This document shows, one piece after another, positions 28,671 to 43,040 of a stretch of DNA of 64,000 nt. Source of the DNA: Harmonia axyridis (Eukaryota; Arthropoda; Insecta; Coleoptera; Coccinellidae); assembly GCF_914767665.1 (NCBI RefSeq), contig NC_059508.1:22914001-22978000 (forward strand), written 5' to 3'. Made by a program: the position numbers and the translations under genes. The notes beneath the pieces are model-generated. The model was not told the origin of the DNA. It ran no database searches and saw nothing but the letters and a program-made list of their open reading frames with translations. How positions within the stretch are numbered: the stretch's first letter is position 1; every line of letters starts with the position of its first letter.

Positions 28671-28732
28671 ACCACGTGGGAGATTATAGCTACCTGCGTG
28701 ACATCCGAGTCCAAGAAAATCAACAATGTGGA
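28671..28732. other. Plus-to-minus turn point 2 (palindrome spacer)
   Basis: The plus monomer reaches AACAATGTGGAA and continues as AGGTCAATTG in minus orientation. GTGGAA (28,728-28,733) fits both parents. Arms face each other across 62 bp. The sequence equals the centre at 46,783 with ATAATCTCCCAC removed. The first minus monomer shares the rare GATTTTATTTG variant with the units right of 46,783 and 58,680. Confidence 0.95.
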
Positions 28733-31700
28733 AAGGTCAATTGCTGCTGTAACCACAAATGCACGACTGACTTCTGTTGTTGATTTTATTTGTTTGTTAT
28801 TTCCTTCTATGTTTCTCATTCTAACACTTTTCATCGTATTGCACAGGGACGAAAGCTTGAAACACGTGTCTAAGGAAACCACTTTGGTATAAGGAACTGT
28901 TCTTATTCCCTTCCTTTTGTTTAATGAACAATTATCCAAGTAAGCCGTTCCACATTGTTGATTTTCTTGGGCTCGGATGTCACGCAGGTAGCTATTATCT
29001 CCCACGTGGTAAGGTCAATTGCTGCTGTAACCACGAATGCACGACTGACTTCTGTTGTTGATTTCATTCGTTTGTTATTTTCTTCAATGTTTCTCATTCT
29101 AACACTTTTCATCGTATTGCACAGTGACGAAAGCTTGACACACGTGTCTAGGGAAACCACTTTGGTATGAGGGACTGCTCTTCTTCCCTTTTTTCTTTTT
29201 GATGAACAAGTATCCAAGTAAGCCATTCCACATTGTTGATTTACTTCGACTAGGATGTCACGCAGCTATCTATAATCTCCCACGTGGAAAGGTCAATTGC
29301 TGCTGTAACCACAAATGCACGACTGACTTCTGTTGTTGATTTCATTTGTTTGTTATTTCCTTCTATGTTTCTCATTCTAACACTTTTCATCGTATTGCAC
29401 AGGGACGAAAGCTTGACACACATGTCTGAGAAAACCACTTTGGTATGAGGGACTGTTCTTATTCCTTTTTTTTTGTTTAATCAACAATTATCCAAGTAAG
29501 CCATTCCACATTGTTGATTTTCTTGAACTCGGATGACACGCAGGTAGCTATAATCTCCCACGTGGTAAGGTCAATTGCTGCTGTACCCACAAATGCACGA
29601 CTGACTTCTGTTGTTGATTTCATTTGTTTGTTATTTCCTTCTATGTTTCTCATTCTAACACTTTTCATCGTATTGCACAGGGACGAAAGCTTGACACGCG
29701 TGTCTAAAGAAACCACTTTTTTTTGTTTAATCAACAATTATCCAAGTAGGCCATTCCAAATTGTTGATTTTCTTGGACTCGGATGTCACGCAGGTAGCTA
29801 TAATCTCCCACGTGGTAAGGTCAATTGCTGCTGTAACCACAAATGCACGTTTGACTTCTGTTGTTGATTTCATTTGTTTGTTTTTTCCTTCTATGTTTCT
29901 CATTCTTACACTTTTCATCGTATTGCACAGGGACGAAAGCTTGACACACTTGTCTATGGAAACCACATTCGTATAAGGGACTGTTCTTACTTCATTCTTT
30001 CTGTATAATGATCAATTATCCAAGTAAGTCGTTCCACATTGTTGATTTTCTTGGACTCGGATGTCACGCAGGTAGCTATAATCTCCCACGTGGTAAGGTC
30101 AATTAATGCTGAAACCACAAATGCACGACTGACTTCTGTTGTTGATTTCATTTGTTTGTTATTTCCTTCAATGATTCTCATTCTAACACTTTTCATCGTA
30201 TTGCACAGGGACGAAAGCTTGACACACATGTCTGAGAAAACCACTTTGGTATGAGGGACTGTTCTTATCCTTTTTTTTTTTGTTTAATCAACAATTATCC
30301 AAGTAAGCCATTCCACATTGTTGATTTTCTTGAACTCGGATGACACGCAGGTAGCTATAATCTCCCACGTGGTAAGGTCAATTGCTGCTGTACCCACAAA
30401 TGCACGACTGACTTCTGTTGTTGATTTCATTTGTTTGTTATTTCCTTCTATGTTTCTCATTCTAACACTTTTCATCGTATTGCACAGGGACGAAAGCTTG
30501 ACACGCGTGTCTAAGGAAACCACTTTTTTTTGTTTAATCAACAATTATCCAAGTAAGCCATTCCACATTGTTGATTTTCTTGGACTCGGATGTCACGCAG
30601 GTAGCTATAATCTCCCACGTGGTAAGGTCAATTAATGCTGAAACCACAAATGCACGACTGACTTCTGTTGTTGATTTCATTTGTTTGTTATTTCCTTCAA
30701 TGATTCTCATTCTAACACTTTTCATCGTATTGCACAGGGACGAAAGCTTGACACGCGTGTCTTAGGAAACCACTTTGATATAAGGGACTGTTCTTATTCC
30801 CTTTTTTTTGTTTGATCAACAATTATCCAAGTGGGCCATTCCACATTGTTGATTTTCTTGGACTCGGATGTCACGCAGGTAGCTATCATCTCCCACGTGG
30901 TAAGGTCAATTGCTGCTGTAACCACAAATGCACGACTGACTTCTGTTGTTGATTTCATTCGTTTGTTATTTTCTTCAATGTTTCTCATTCTAACACTTTT
31001 TTCATCGTATTGCACAGGGACGAAAGCTTGACACGCGTGTCTAAGGAAACCACTTTGGTATAAGGGACTGTTCTTATTCCCTTCTTTTTGTTTAATGAAC
31101 AATTATCCGAATAAGCCATTCCACATTGTTGATTTTCTTGGACTCGGATGTCACGCAGGTAGCTAGAATCTCCCACGTGGTAATGTCAATTGCTGCTGTA
31201 ACCACAAATGCACGTTTGACTTCTGTTGTTGATTTCATTTGTTTGTTTTTTCCTTCTATGTTTCTCATTCTTACACTTTTCATCGTATTGCACAGGGACG
31301 AAAGCTTGACACACTTGTCTATGGAAACCACATTCGTATAAGGGACTGTTCTTACTTCATTCTTTCTGTATAATGATCAATTATCCAAGTAAGTCATTCC
31401 ACATTGTTGATTTTCTTGGACTCGGATGTCACGCAGGTAGCTATAATCTCCCACGTGGTAAGGTCAATTAATGCTGAAACCACAAATGCACGACTGACTT
31501 CTGTTGTTGATTTCATTTGTTTGTTATTTCCTTCAATGATTCTCATTCTAACACTTTTCATCGTATTGCACAGGGACGAAAGCTTGACACACATGTCTGA
31601 GAAAACCACTTTGGTATGAGGGACTGTTCTTATTCCTTTTTTTTGTTTAATCAACAATTATCCAAGTAAGCCATTCCACATTGTTGATTTTCTTGAACTC

Positions 31701-34700
31701 GGATGACACGCAGGTAGCTATAATCTCCCACGTGGTAAGGTCAATTGCTGCTGTAACCACAAATGCACGACTGACTTCTAATGTTGATTTCATTCGTTTG
31801 TTATTTTCTTCAATGTTTCTCATTCTAACACTTTTCATCGTATTGCACAGGGACGAATGCTTGACACGCGTGTCTTAGGAAACCACTTTGGTATAAGGGA
31901 CTGTTCTTATTCCCTTTTTTTTGTTTGATCAACAATTATCCAAGTGGGCCATTCCACATTGTTGATTTTCTTGGACTCGGATGTCACGCAGGTAGCTATC
32001 ATCTCCCACGTGGTAAGGTCAATTGCTGCTGTAACCACAAATGCACGACTGACTTCTGTTGTTGATTTCATTCGTTTGTTATTTTCTTCAATGTTTCTCA
32101 TTCTAACACTTTTTTCATCGTATTGCACAGGGACGAAAGCTTGACACGCGTGTCTAAGGAAACCACTTTGGTATAAGGGACTGTTCTTATTCCCTTCTTT
32201 TTGTTTAATGAACAATTATCCGAATAAGCCATTCCACATTGTTGATTTTCTTGGACTCGGATGTCACGCAGGTAGCTAGAATCTCCCACGTGGTAATGTC
32301 AATTGCTGCTGTAACCACAAATGCACGACTGACTTCTGTTGTTGATTTCATTTGTTTGTTTTTTCCTTCTATGTTTCTCATTCTTACACTTTTCATCGTA
32401 TTGCACAGGGACGAAAGCTTGACACACGTGTCTATGGAAACCACATTCGTATAAGGGACTGTTCTTACTTCATTCTTTCTGTATAATGATCAATTATTCA
32501 AGTAAGTCATTCCACATTGTTGATTTTCTTGGACTCGGATGTCACGCAGGTAGCTATAATCTCCCACGTGGTAAGGTCAATTAATGCTGAAACCACAAAT
32601 GCACGACTGACTTCTGTTGTTGATTTCATTTGTTTGTTATTTCCTTCAATGTTTCTCATTCTAACACTTTTCATCGTATTGCACAGGGACGAAAGCTTGA
32701 CACACGTGTCTAAGAAAACCACTATGGTATGAGGGACTGTTCTTATTCCCTTCTTTTTGTTCAATCAACAATTATCCAAGTAAGCCATTCCACATTGTTG
32801 ATTTTCTTGGACTCGGATGTCACGCAGGTAGCTATAAGCTCCCACGTGGTAAGGTCAATTGCTGCTGTAACCACAAATGCACGACTGACTTCTGTTGTTG
32901 ATTTCATTTGTTTGTTATTTCCTTCTATGTTTCTCATTCTAACACTTTTCATCGTATCGCACAGGGACGAAAGCTTGACACACGTGTCTAAGGAAACCAC
33001 TTTGGTATAAGGGACTGTTCTTTTTTTTTTTTTGTTTAATCAACAATTAACCAAGTAGGCCATTCCACATTGTTGATTTTCTTGGACTCGGATGTCACGC
33101 AGGTAGCTATAATCTCCCACGTGGTAAGGTCAATTGCTGCTGTAACCACAAATGCACGACTGACTTCTGTTGTTGATTTCATTCGTTTGTTATTTCCTTC
33201 TATGTTTCTCATTCTAACACTTTTCAACGTATTGCACAGGGACGAAAGCTTGACACGCGTGTCTAAGGAAACCACTTTGGTATAAGGGACTGTTCTTATT
33301 CCCTTCGTTTTGTTCAATCAACAATTATCCAAGTAAGCCATTCCACATTGTTGATTTTCTAGGACACGAATGTCACGCAGGTAGCTATAATCTCCCACGT
33401 GGTAAGGTCAATTGCTGCTGTAACCACAAATGCACGACTGACTTCTGTTGTTGATTTAATTTGTTTGTTATTTCCTTCTATGTTTCTCATTCTAACACTT
33501 TTCATCGTATTGCACAGGGACGAAAGCTTGACACGCGTGTCTAAGGAAACCACATTCGTATAAGGGACTGTTCTTACTTCATTCTTTCTGTATAATGATC
33601 AATTATCCAAGTAAGTCATTCCACATTGTTGATTTTCTTGGACTCGGATGTCACGCAGGTCCCATCGTGGTAAGGTCAATTGCTGCTGAAACCACAAATG
33701 CACGACTGACTTCTGTTGTTGATTTCATTTGTTTGTTATTTCCTTCAATGTTTCTCATTCTAACACTTTTCATCGTATTGCACAGGGACGAAAGCTTGAC
33801 ACGTGTCTAAGAAAACCACTTTTGTATGAGGGACTGTTCTTATTCCCTTCTTTTTGTTCAATCAACAATTATCCAAGTAAGCCATTCCACATTGTTGATT
33901 TTCTTGGACTAGGATGTCACGCAGCTATCTATAATTTCCCACGTGGAAAGGTCAATTGCTGCTGTAACCACAAATGCACGACTGACTTCTGTTGTTGATT
34001 TCATTTGTTTGTTATTTCCTTCTATGTTTCTCATTCTAACACTTTTCATCGTATTGCACAGGGACGTAAGCTTGACACACATGTCTGAGAAAACCACTTT
34101 GGTATGAGGGACTGTTCTTATTCCTTTTTTTTGTTTAATCAACAATTACCCAAGTAAGCCATTCCACATTGTTGATTTTCTTGAACTCGGATGACACGCA
34201 GGTAGCTATAATCTTCCACGTGGTAAGGTCAATTGCTGCTGTACCCACAAATGCACGACTGACTTCTGTTGTTGATTTCATTTGTTTGTTATTTCCTTCT
34301 ATGTTTCTCATTCTAACACTTTTCATCGTATTGCACAGGGACGAAAGCTTGACACGCGTGTCTAAGGAAACCACTTTTTTTTGTTTAATCAACAATTATC
34401 CAAGTAGGCCATTCCAAATTGTTGATTTTCTTGGACTCGGATGTCACGCAGGTAGCTATAATCTCCCACGTGGTAAGGTCAATTGCTGCTGTAACCACAA
34501 ATGCACGACTGACTTCTAATGTTGATTTCATTCGTTTGTTATTTTCTTCAATGTTTCTCATTCTAACACTTTTCATCGTATTGCACAGGGACGAAAGCTT
34601 GACACGCGTGTCTTAGGAAACCACTTTGGTATAAGGGACTGTTCTTATTCCCTTTTTTTTGTTTGATCAACAATTATCCAAGTGGGCCATTCCACATTGT

Positions 34701-34839
34701 TGATTTTCTTGGACTCGGATGTCACGCAGGTAGCTATCATCTCCCACGTGGTAAGGTCAATTGCTGCTGTAACCACAAATGCACGACTGACTTCTGTTGT
34801 TGATTTCATTCGTTTGTTATTTTCTTCAATGTTTCTCAT

Positions 34840-36510
34840 TCTAACACTTTTTTCATCGTATTGCACAGGGACGAAAGCTTGACACGCGTGTCTAAGGAAA
34901 CCACTTTGGTATAAGGGACTGTTCTTATTCCCTTCTTTTTGTTTGATGAACAATTATCCGAATAAGCCATTCCACATTGTTGATTTTCTTGGACTCGGAT
35001 GTCACGCAGGTAGCTAGAATCTCCCACGTGGTAATGTCAATTGCTGCTGTAACCATAAATGCACGACTGACTTCTGTTGTTGATTTCATTTGTTTGTTAT
35101 TTCCTTCTATGTTTCTCATTCTTACACTTTTCATCTTATTGCACAGGGACGAAAGCTTGACACACGTGTCTATGGAAACCACATTCGTATAAGGGACTGT
35201 TCTTACTTCATTCTTTCTGTATAATGATCAATTATCCAAGTAAGTCATTCCACATTGTTGATTTTCTTGGACTCGGATGTCACGCAGGTAGCTATAATCT
35301 CCCACGTGGTAAGGTCAATTAATGCTGAAACCACAAATGCACGACTGACTTCTGTTGTTGATTTCATTTGTTTGTTATTTCCTTCAATGTTTCTCATTCT
35401 AACACTTTTCATCGTATTGCACAGGGACGAAAGCTTGACACACGTGTCTAAGAAAACCACTTTGGTATGAGGGACTGTTCTTATTCCCTTCTTTTTGTTC
35501 AATCAACAATTATCCAAGTAAGCCATTCCACATTGTTGATTTTCTTGAACTCGGATGTCACGCAGGTAGCTATAAGCTCCCACGTGGTAAGGTCAATTGC
35601 TGCTGTAACCACAAATGCACGACTGACTTCTGTTGTTGATTTCATTTGTTTGTTATTTCCTTCTATGTTTCTCATTCTAACACTTTTTTCATCGTATTGC
35701 ACAGGGACGAAAGCTTGACACGCGTGTCTAAGGAAACCACTTTGGTATAAGGGACTGTTCTTATTCCCTTCTTTTTGTTTAATGAACAATTATCCGAATA
35801 AGCCATTCCACATTGTTGATTTTCTTGGACTCGGATGTCACGCAGGTAGCTAGAATCTCCCACGTGGTAATGTCAATTGCTGCTGTAACCATAAATGCAC
35901 GACTGACTTCTGTTGTTGATTTCATTTGTTTGTTATTTCCTTCTATGTTTCTCATTCTTACACTTTTCATCGTATTGCACAGGGACGAAAGCTTGACACA
36001 CGTGTCTATGGAAACCACATTCGTATAAGGGACTGTTCTTACTTCATTCTTTCTGTATAATGATCAATTATCCAAGTAAGTCATTCCACATTGTTGATTT
36101 TCTTGGACTCGGATGTCACGCAGGTAGGTATAATCTCCCACGTGGTAAGGTCAATTAATGCTGAAACCACAAATGCACGACTGACTTCTGTTGTTGATTT
36201 CATTTGTTTGTTATTTCCTTCAATGTTTCTCATTCTAACACTTTTCATCGTATTGCACAGGGACGAAAGCTTGACACACGTGTCTAAGAAAACCACTTTG
36301 GTATGAGGGACTGTTCTTATTCCCTTCTTTTTGTTCAATCAACAATTATCCAAGTAAGCCATTCCACATTGTTGATTTTCTTGAACTCGGATGTCACGCA
36401 GGTAGCTATAAGCTCCCACGTGGTAAGGTCAATTGCTGCTGTAACCACAAATGCACGACTGACTTCTGTTGTTGATTTCATTTGTTTGTTATTTCCTTCT
36501 ATGTTTCTCA
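34840..36510 (-). repeat. Three-monomer 836-bp tandem duplication
   Basis: Subtypes at 34,977, 35,255 and 35,467 return at 35,813, 36,091 and 36,303. The unit at 35,499-35,789 is a hybrid whose left half matches one subtype and whose right half carries CACTTTTTTCATCG, marking the crossover. D2 has the unduplicated arrangement. Edges are approximate. Confidence 0.88.
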
Positions 36511-37460
36511 TTCTAACACTTTTCATCGTATCGCACAGGGACGAAAGCTTGACACACGTGTCTAAGGAAACCACTTTGGTATAAGGGACTGTTCTTATTT
36601 TTTTTTTGTTTAATCAACAATTATCCAAGTAGGCCATTCCACATTGTTGATTTTCTTGGACTCGGATGTCACGCAGGTAGCTATAATCTCCCACGTGGTA
36701 AGGTCAATTGCTGCTGTAACCACAAATGCACGACTGACTTCTGTTGTTGATTTCATTTGTTTGTTATTTCCTTCCATGTTTCTCATTCTAACACTTTTCA
36801 TCGTATTGCACAGGGACGAAAGCTTGACACGCGTGTCTAAGGAAACCACTTTGGTATAAGGGACTGTTCTTATTCCCTTCGTTTTGTTCAATCAACAATT
36901 ATCCAAGTAAGCCATTCCACATTGTTGATTTTCTTGGACACGAATGTCACGCAGGTAGCTATAATCTCCCACGTGGTAAGGTCAATTGCTGCTGTAACCA
37001 TAAATGCACGACTGACTTCTGTTGTTGATTTCATTTGTTTGTTATTTCCTTCTATGTTTCTCATTCTAACACTTTTCATCGTATTGCACAGGGACGAAAG
37101 CTTGACACGCGTGTCTAAGGAAACCACTTTGGTATAAGGGACTGTTCTTATTCCCTTCGTTTTGTTTAATGAACAATTATCCAAGTAAGCCATTCCACAT
37201 TGTTGATTTTCTTGGACTCGGATGTCACGCAGGTAGCTATAATCTCCCACGTGGTAAGGTCAATTGCTGCTGTAACCACAAATGCACGACTGACTTCTGT
37301 TGTTGATTTCATTTGTTTGTTATTTCCTTCTATGTTTCTCATTCTAACACTTTTCATCGTATTGCACAGGAACGAAAGCTTGACACAGGTGTCTAAGGAA
37401 ACCACTTTGGTATAAGGGACTGTTCTTATTCCCTTCTTTTTGTTTAATGAACAATTATCC

Positions 37461-37464
37461 AAGT
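37461..37464. other. Minus-to-plus turn point 2
   Basis: The junction AATTATCCAAGTGTTAAAAT is identical to the one at 21,067-21,070, including the AAGT overlap and the partial first plus monomer. Flanks on both sides are colinear at an offset of 16,394, so this is a copy of the same event. Confidence 0.95.
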
Positions 37465-39323
37465 GTTAAAATGAGAATCATTGAAGAAAATAACAAACGA
37501 ATGAAATCAACAACAGAAGTCAGTCGTGCATTTGTGGTTACAGCAGCAATTGACCTTACCACGTTAAAGATTATAGCTACCTGCGTGTCATCCGAGTCCA
37601 AGAAAATCAATAATGTGGAATGGCTTACTTGGATAATTGATCATCATACAGAAAGAAGGGAATAAGAACAGTCCCTTATACCAATGTGGTTTCCTTAGAC
37701 ACGTGTGTCAAGCTTTCGTCCCTGTGCAATACGATGAGAAGTGTTAGAATGAGAAACATTGAAGGAAATAACAAACGAATGAAATCAACAACAGAAGTCA
37801 GTCGTGCATTTGTGGATACAGCAGCAATTGACCTCACCACATGGGAGATTATAGCTACCTGCGTGACATCCGAGCCCAAGAAAATCAACAATGTGGAATG
37901 GCTTACTTGGATAATTGTTCATTAAACAAAAAGAAGGGAATAAGAACAGTCCCTTATACCGAAGTGGTTTCCTTAGACACGCGTGTCAAGCTTTCGTCCC
38001 TGTGCAATACGATGAAAAGTGTTAGAATGACAAACATTGAAGAAAATAACAAACGAATGAAATCAACAACAGAAGTCAGTCGTGCATTTGTGGTTACAGC
38101 AGCAATTGACCTTACCACGTTAAAGATTATAGCTACCTGCGTGACATCCGAGTCCAAGAAAATCAACAATGTGGAATGGCTTACTTGGATAATTGTTCAT
38201 TAAACAAAAAGAAGGGAATAAGAACAGACCCTTATACCAAAGTGGTTTCCTTAGACACGCATGTCAAGCTTTCATCCCTGTGCAATACGATGAAAAGTGT
38301 TAGAATGAGAAACATTGAAGAAAATAACAAACGAATGAAATCAACAACAGAAGTCAGTCGTGCATTTGTGGTTACAGCAGCAATTGACCTTACCACGTGG
38401 GAGATTATAGCTACCTGCGTGACATCCGAGTCCAAGAAAATCAACAATGTGGAATGGCTTACTTGGATAATTGATCATTATACAGAAAGAATGAAGTAAG
38501 AACAGTCCCTTATACCAATGTGGTTTCCATAGACACGTGTGTCAAGCTTTCGTCCCTGTGCAATACGATGAAAAGTGTTAGAATGAGAAACATTGAAGAA
38601 AATAACAAACGAATCAAATCAACAACAGAAGTCAGTCGTGCATTTGTGATTACAGCAGCAATTGACCTTACCACGTGATAGATTATAGCTACCTGCGTGA
38701 CATCCGAGTCCAAGAAAATCAACAATGTGGAATGGCTTACTTGGATAATAGATCATTATACAGAAAGAATGAAGTAAGAACAGTCCCTTATACCAATGTG
38801 GTTTCCATAGACACGTGTGTCAAGCTTTCGTCCCTGTGCAATACGATGAAAAGTGTTAGAATGAAAAACACTGAAGAAAATAACAAACGAATGAAATCAA
38901 CAACAGAAGTCAGTCGTGCATTTGTGGTTACAGCAGCAATTGACCTTACCACGTTACAGATTATAGCTACCTGCGTGACATCCGAGTCCAAGAAAATCAA
39001 CAATGTGGAATGACTTACTTGGATAATTGATCATTATACAGAAAGAATGAAGTAAGAACAGTCCCTTATACCAAAGTGGTTTCCTTAGACACGTGTGTCA
39101 AGCTTTCGTCCCTGTGCAATACGATGAGAAGTGTTAGAATGAGAAACATTGAAGGAAATAACAAACAAATGAAATCAACAACAGAAGTCAGCCGTCCAAT
39201 TGTGGTTACAGCAGCAATTGACCTTACCACGTGGGAGATTATAGCTACCCGCGTGTCATCCGAGTCCAAGAAAATCAACAATGTGGAATGGCTTACTTGG
39301 ATAATTGTTCATTAAACAAAAAG

Positions 39324-39347
39324 AAAGGGAATATGAACATTCCCTTT
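39324..39347 (+). repeat. Monomer with extended perfect hairpin
   Basis: The usual AAGGGA/TCCCTT stem is here AAAGGGAAT (39,324-39,332), loop ATGAAC, ATTCCCTTT (39,339-39,347), a perfect 9-bp stem with a 6-nt loop. Compared with ordinary units, changes occur in both arms and they pair. I saw no second such unit in the window. Confidence 0.9.
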
Positions 39348-39499
39348 TACCAAAGTGGTTTCCTTAGACACGTGTGTCAAGCTTTCGTCCCTGTGCAATA
39401 CGATGAAAAGTGTTAGAATGAGAAACATAGAATGAAATAACAAACAAATGAAATCAACAACCGAAGTCAGTCGTGCATTTGTGGTTACAGCAGCAATTG

Positions 39500-42400
39500 A
39501 CCTTACCACGTGGGAGATTATAGCTACCTGCGAGACATCCGAGTCCAAGAAAATCAACAATGTGGAATGGCCTACTCGGATAATTGTTGATTAAACAAAA
39601 AAAAGGAAATAAGAACAGTCCTTTATACCAAAGTGGTTTCCTTAGACACGTGTGTCAAGCTTTCATCCCTCAGCAATACGACAGAAAGTGTTAGAGTAAG
39701 AAACATTGAAGGAAATAACAAACGAATGAAATCAACAACAGAAGTCAGCCGTCCAGTTTTGGTTACAGCAGCAATTGACCTCACCACGTGGGAGATTATA
39801 GCTACCTGCGTGACATCCCAGTCCAAGAAAATCAACAATGTGGAATTGCTTACTTGGATAATTGTTCATTAAACAAAAAGAAGGGAATAAGAACAGTCCC
39901 TTATACCAAAGTGGTTTCCTTAGACACGCGTGTCAAGCTTTCGTCCCTGTGCAATACGATGAAAAGTGTTAGAATGAGAATCATTGAAGAAAATAATAAA
40001 CGAATGAAATCAACAACAGAAGTCAGTCGTGCATTTGTGGTTACAGCAGCAATTGACCTCACCACGTGGGAGATTATAGCTACCTGCGTGACATCCGAGT
40101 CCAAGAAAATCAACAATGTGGAATGGCTTACTTGGATAATTGTTCATTAAACAAAAAGAAGGGAATAAGAACAGTCCCTTATACCAAAGTGGTTTCCTTA
40201 GACACGCGTGTCAAGCTTTCGTCCCTGTGCAATACGATGAAAAGTGTTAGAATGAGAATCATTGAAGAAAATAACAAACGAATGAAATCAACAACAGAAG
40301 TCAGTCGTGCATTCGTGGTTACAGCAGCAATTGACCTTACCACGTGGGAGATTACAGCTACCTGCGTGACATCCGAGCCCAAGAAAATCAACAATGTGGA
40401 ACGGCTTACTTGGATAATTGTTCATTAAACAAAAAGAAGGGAATAAGAACAGTCCCTTATACCAAAGTGGTTTCCTTAGACACGCGTGTCATGCTTTCGT
40501 CCCTGTGCAATACGATGAAAAGTGTTAGAATGAGAAACATTAAAGGAAATAACAAACAAATGAAATCAACAACAGAAGTCAGTCGTGCATTTGTGGTTAC
40601 AGCAGCAATTGACCTTACCAAGTGGGAGATTATAGCTACCGGCGTGATATCCGAGTCCAAGAAAATCAACAATGTGGAATTGCTTACTTGGATAATTGTT
40701 CATTAAACAAAAAGAAGGGAATAAGAACAGTCCCTTATACCAAAGTGGTTTCCCTAGACACGCGTGTCAAGCTTTCGTCCCTGTGCAATACGATGAAAAG
40801 TGTTAGAATGAGAATCATTGAAGAAAATAACAAACGAATGAAATCAACAATAGAAGTCAGTCGTGCATTTGTGGTTACAGCAGCAATTGACCTCACCACG
40901 TGGGAGATTATAGCCACCTGCGTGACATCCGAGTCCAAGAAAATCAACAATGTGGAATGGCTTACTTGGATAATTGTTCATTAAACAAAAAGAAGGGAAT
41001 AAGAACAGACCCTTATACCAAAGTGGTTTCCTTAGACACGCGTGTCAAGCTTTCGTCCCTGTGCAATACGATGAAAAGTGTTAGAATGAGAAACATAGAA
41101 TGAAATAACAAACAAATGAAATCAACAACCGAAGTCAGTCGTGCATTTGTGGTTACAGCAGCAATTGACCTTACCACGTGGGAGATTATAGCTACCTGCG
41201 TGACATCCGAGTCCAAGAAAATCAACAATGTGGAATGGCTTACTTGGATAATTGTTCATTAAACAAAAAGAAGGGAATAAGAACAGTCCCTTATACCAAA
41301 GTGGTTTCTTTAGACACGCGTGTCAAGCTTTCGTCCCTGTGCAATACGATGAAAAGTGTTAGAATGAGAAACATAGAAGGAAATAACAAACAAATGAAAT
41401 CAACAACAGAAGTCAGTCGTGCATTTGTGGTTACAGCAGCAATTGACCTTACCACGTGGGAGATTATAGCTACCTGCGAGACATCCGAGTCCAAGAAAAT
41501 CAACAATGTGGAATGGCCTACTCGGATAATTGTTGATTAAACAAAAAAAAGGAAATAAGAACAGTCCTTTATACCAAAGTGGTTTCCTTAGACACGTGTG
41601 TCAAGCTTTCATCCCTCAGCAATACGACAAAAAGTGTTAGAGTAAGAAACATTGAAGGAAATAACAAACGAATGAAATCAACAACAGAAGTCAGCCGTCC
41701 AGTTTTGGTTACAGCAGCAATTGACCTCACCACGTGGGAGATTATAGCTACCTGCGTGACATCCCAGTCCAAGAAAATCAACAATGTGGAATTGCTTACT
41801 TGGATAATTGTTCATTAAACAAAAAGAAGGGAATAAGAACAGTCCCTTATACCAAAGTGGTTTCCTTAGACACGCGTGTCAAGCTTTCGTCCCTGTGCAA
41901 TACGATGAAAAGTGTTAGAATGAGAATCATTGAAGAAAATAATAAACGAATGAAATCAACAACAGAAGTCAGTCGTGCATTTGTGGTTACAGCAGCAATT
42001 GACCTCACCACGTGGGAGATTATAGCTACCTGCGTGACATCCGAGTCCAAGAAAATCAACAATGTGGAATGGCTTACTTGGATAATTGTTCATTAAACAA
42101 AAAGAAGGGAATAAGAACAGTCCCTTATACCAAAGTGGTTTCCTTAGACACGCGTGTCAAGCTTTCGTCCCTGTGCAATACGATGAAAAGTGTTAGAATG
42201 AGAATCATTGAAGAAAATAACAAACGAATGAAATCAACAACAGAAGTCAGTCGTGCATTCGTGGTTACAGCAGCAATTGACCTTACCACGTGGGAGATTA
42301 CAGCTACCTGCGTGACATCCGAGCCCAAGAAAATCAACAATGTGGAACGGCTTACTTGGATAATTGTTCATTAAACAAAAAGAAGGGAATAAGAACAGTC

Positions 42401-43040
42401 CCTTATACCAAAGTGGTTTCCTTAGACACGCGTGTCATGCTTTCGTCCCTGTGCAATACGATGAAAAGTGTTAGAATGAGAAACATTAAAGGAAATAACA
42501 AACAAATGAAATCAACAACAGAAGTCAGTCGTGCATTTGTGGTTACAGCAGCAATTGACCTTACCAAGTGGGAGATTATAGCTACCGGCGTGATATCCGA
42601 GTCCAAGAAAATCAACAATGTGGAATTGCTTACTTGGATAATTGTTCATTAAACAAAAAGAAGGGAATAAGAACAGTCCCTTATACCAAAGTGGTTTCCC
42701 TAGACACGCGTGTCAAGCTTTCGTCCCTGTGCAATACGATGAAAAGTGTTAGAATGAGAATCATTGAAGAAAATAACAAACGAATGAAATCAACAACAGA
42801 AGTCAGTCGTGCATTTGTGGTTACAGCAGCAATTGACCTCACCACGTGGGAGATTATAGCCACCTGCGTGACATCCGAGTCCAAGAAAATCAACAATGTG
42901 GAATGGCTTACTTGGATAATTGTTCATTAAACAAAAAGAAGGGAATAAGAACAGACCCTTATACCAAAGTGGTTTCCTTAGACACGCGTGTCAAGCTTTC
43001 GTCCCTGTGCAATACGATGAAAAGTGTTAGAATGAGAAAC
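39500..43040 (+). repeat. Seven-monomer 1,946-bp tandem duplication
   Basis: Units at 39,623, 39,901, 40,179, 40,457 and 40,735 recur at 41,569, 41,847, 42,125, 42,403 and 42,681. The unit at 41,013 is a hybrid: its first part matches the 42,959 unit, its second part carries the GAATGAAAT lesion of the 39,345 unit (offset 1,668). D3 holds one copy of the series (24,062-25,620). Confidence 0.88.

Larger units (their letters stand above)
21071..28733 (+). repeat. Satellite domain D3, plus orientation
   Basis: About 27 monomers. The first unit is partial, starting inside the monomer at GTTAAAATGAGAATC, and carries the diagnostic TTAAAGATT and CAATAATGTGG variants. A two-monomer 556-bp repeat lies at about 21,480-22,590. 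The run 24,062-25,620 matches D5 twice (39,623 and 41,569 onward). The last 1.9 kb (about 26,861-28,680) is colinear with the end of D1 at an offset of 15,016-15,017. It ends at the turn point at 28,733. No gene is seen. Confidence 0.95.
28734..37464 (-). repeat. Satellite domain D4, minus orientation
   Basis: About 31 monomers in reverse orientation. Its right part is a near copy of D2 (offset 16,413, then 16,394 at the end). Relative to D2 it has an extra 836-bp three-monomer duplication near 34,840-36,510 and lacks one 855-bp copy. Its left part (28,735-29,930) matches the start of D8 at an offset of 29,965. The 29,930-32,200 part is a mixture of recombinant units, several with the variant TCAATGATTCTC. 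No gene is seen. Confidence 0.95.

Noticed and set aside
28541..29005. Longer open frames (up to 158 codons) at 13,453-13,859, 28,470-29,005, 46,526-47,016 and 58,423-58,970 as possible genes
   Set aside because: They arise where two opposite-orientation monomers are fused at a switch point. One half reads the sense frame and the other half the antisense frame of the same satellite, so they are junction by-products.
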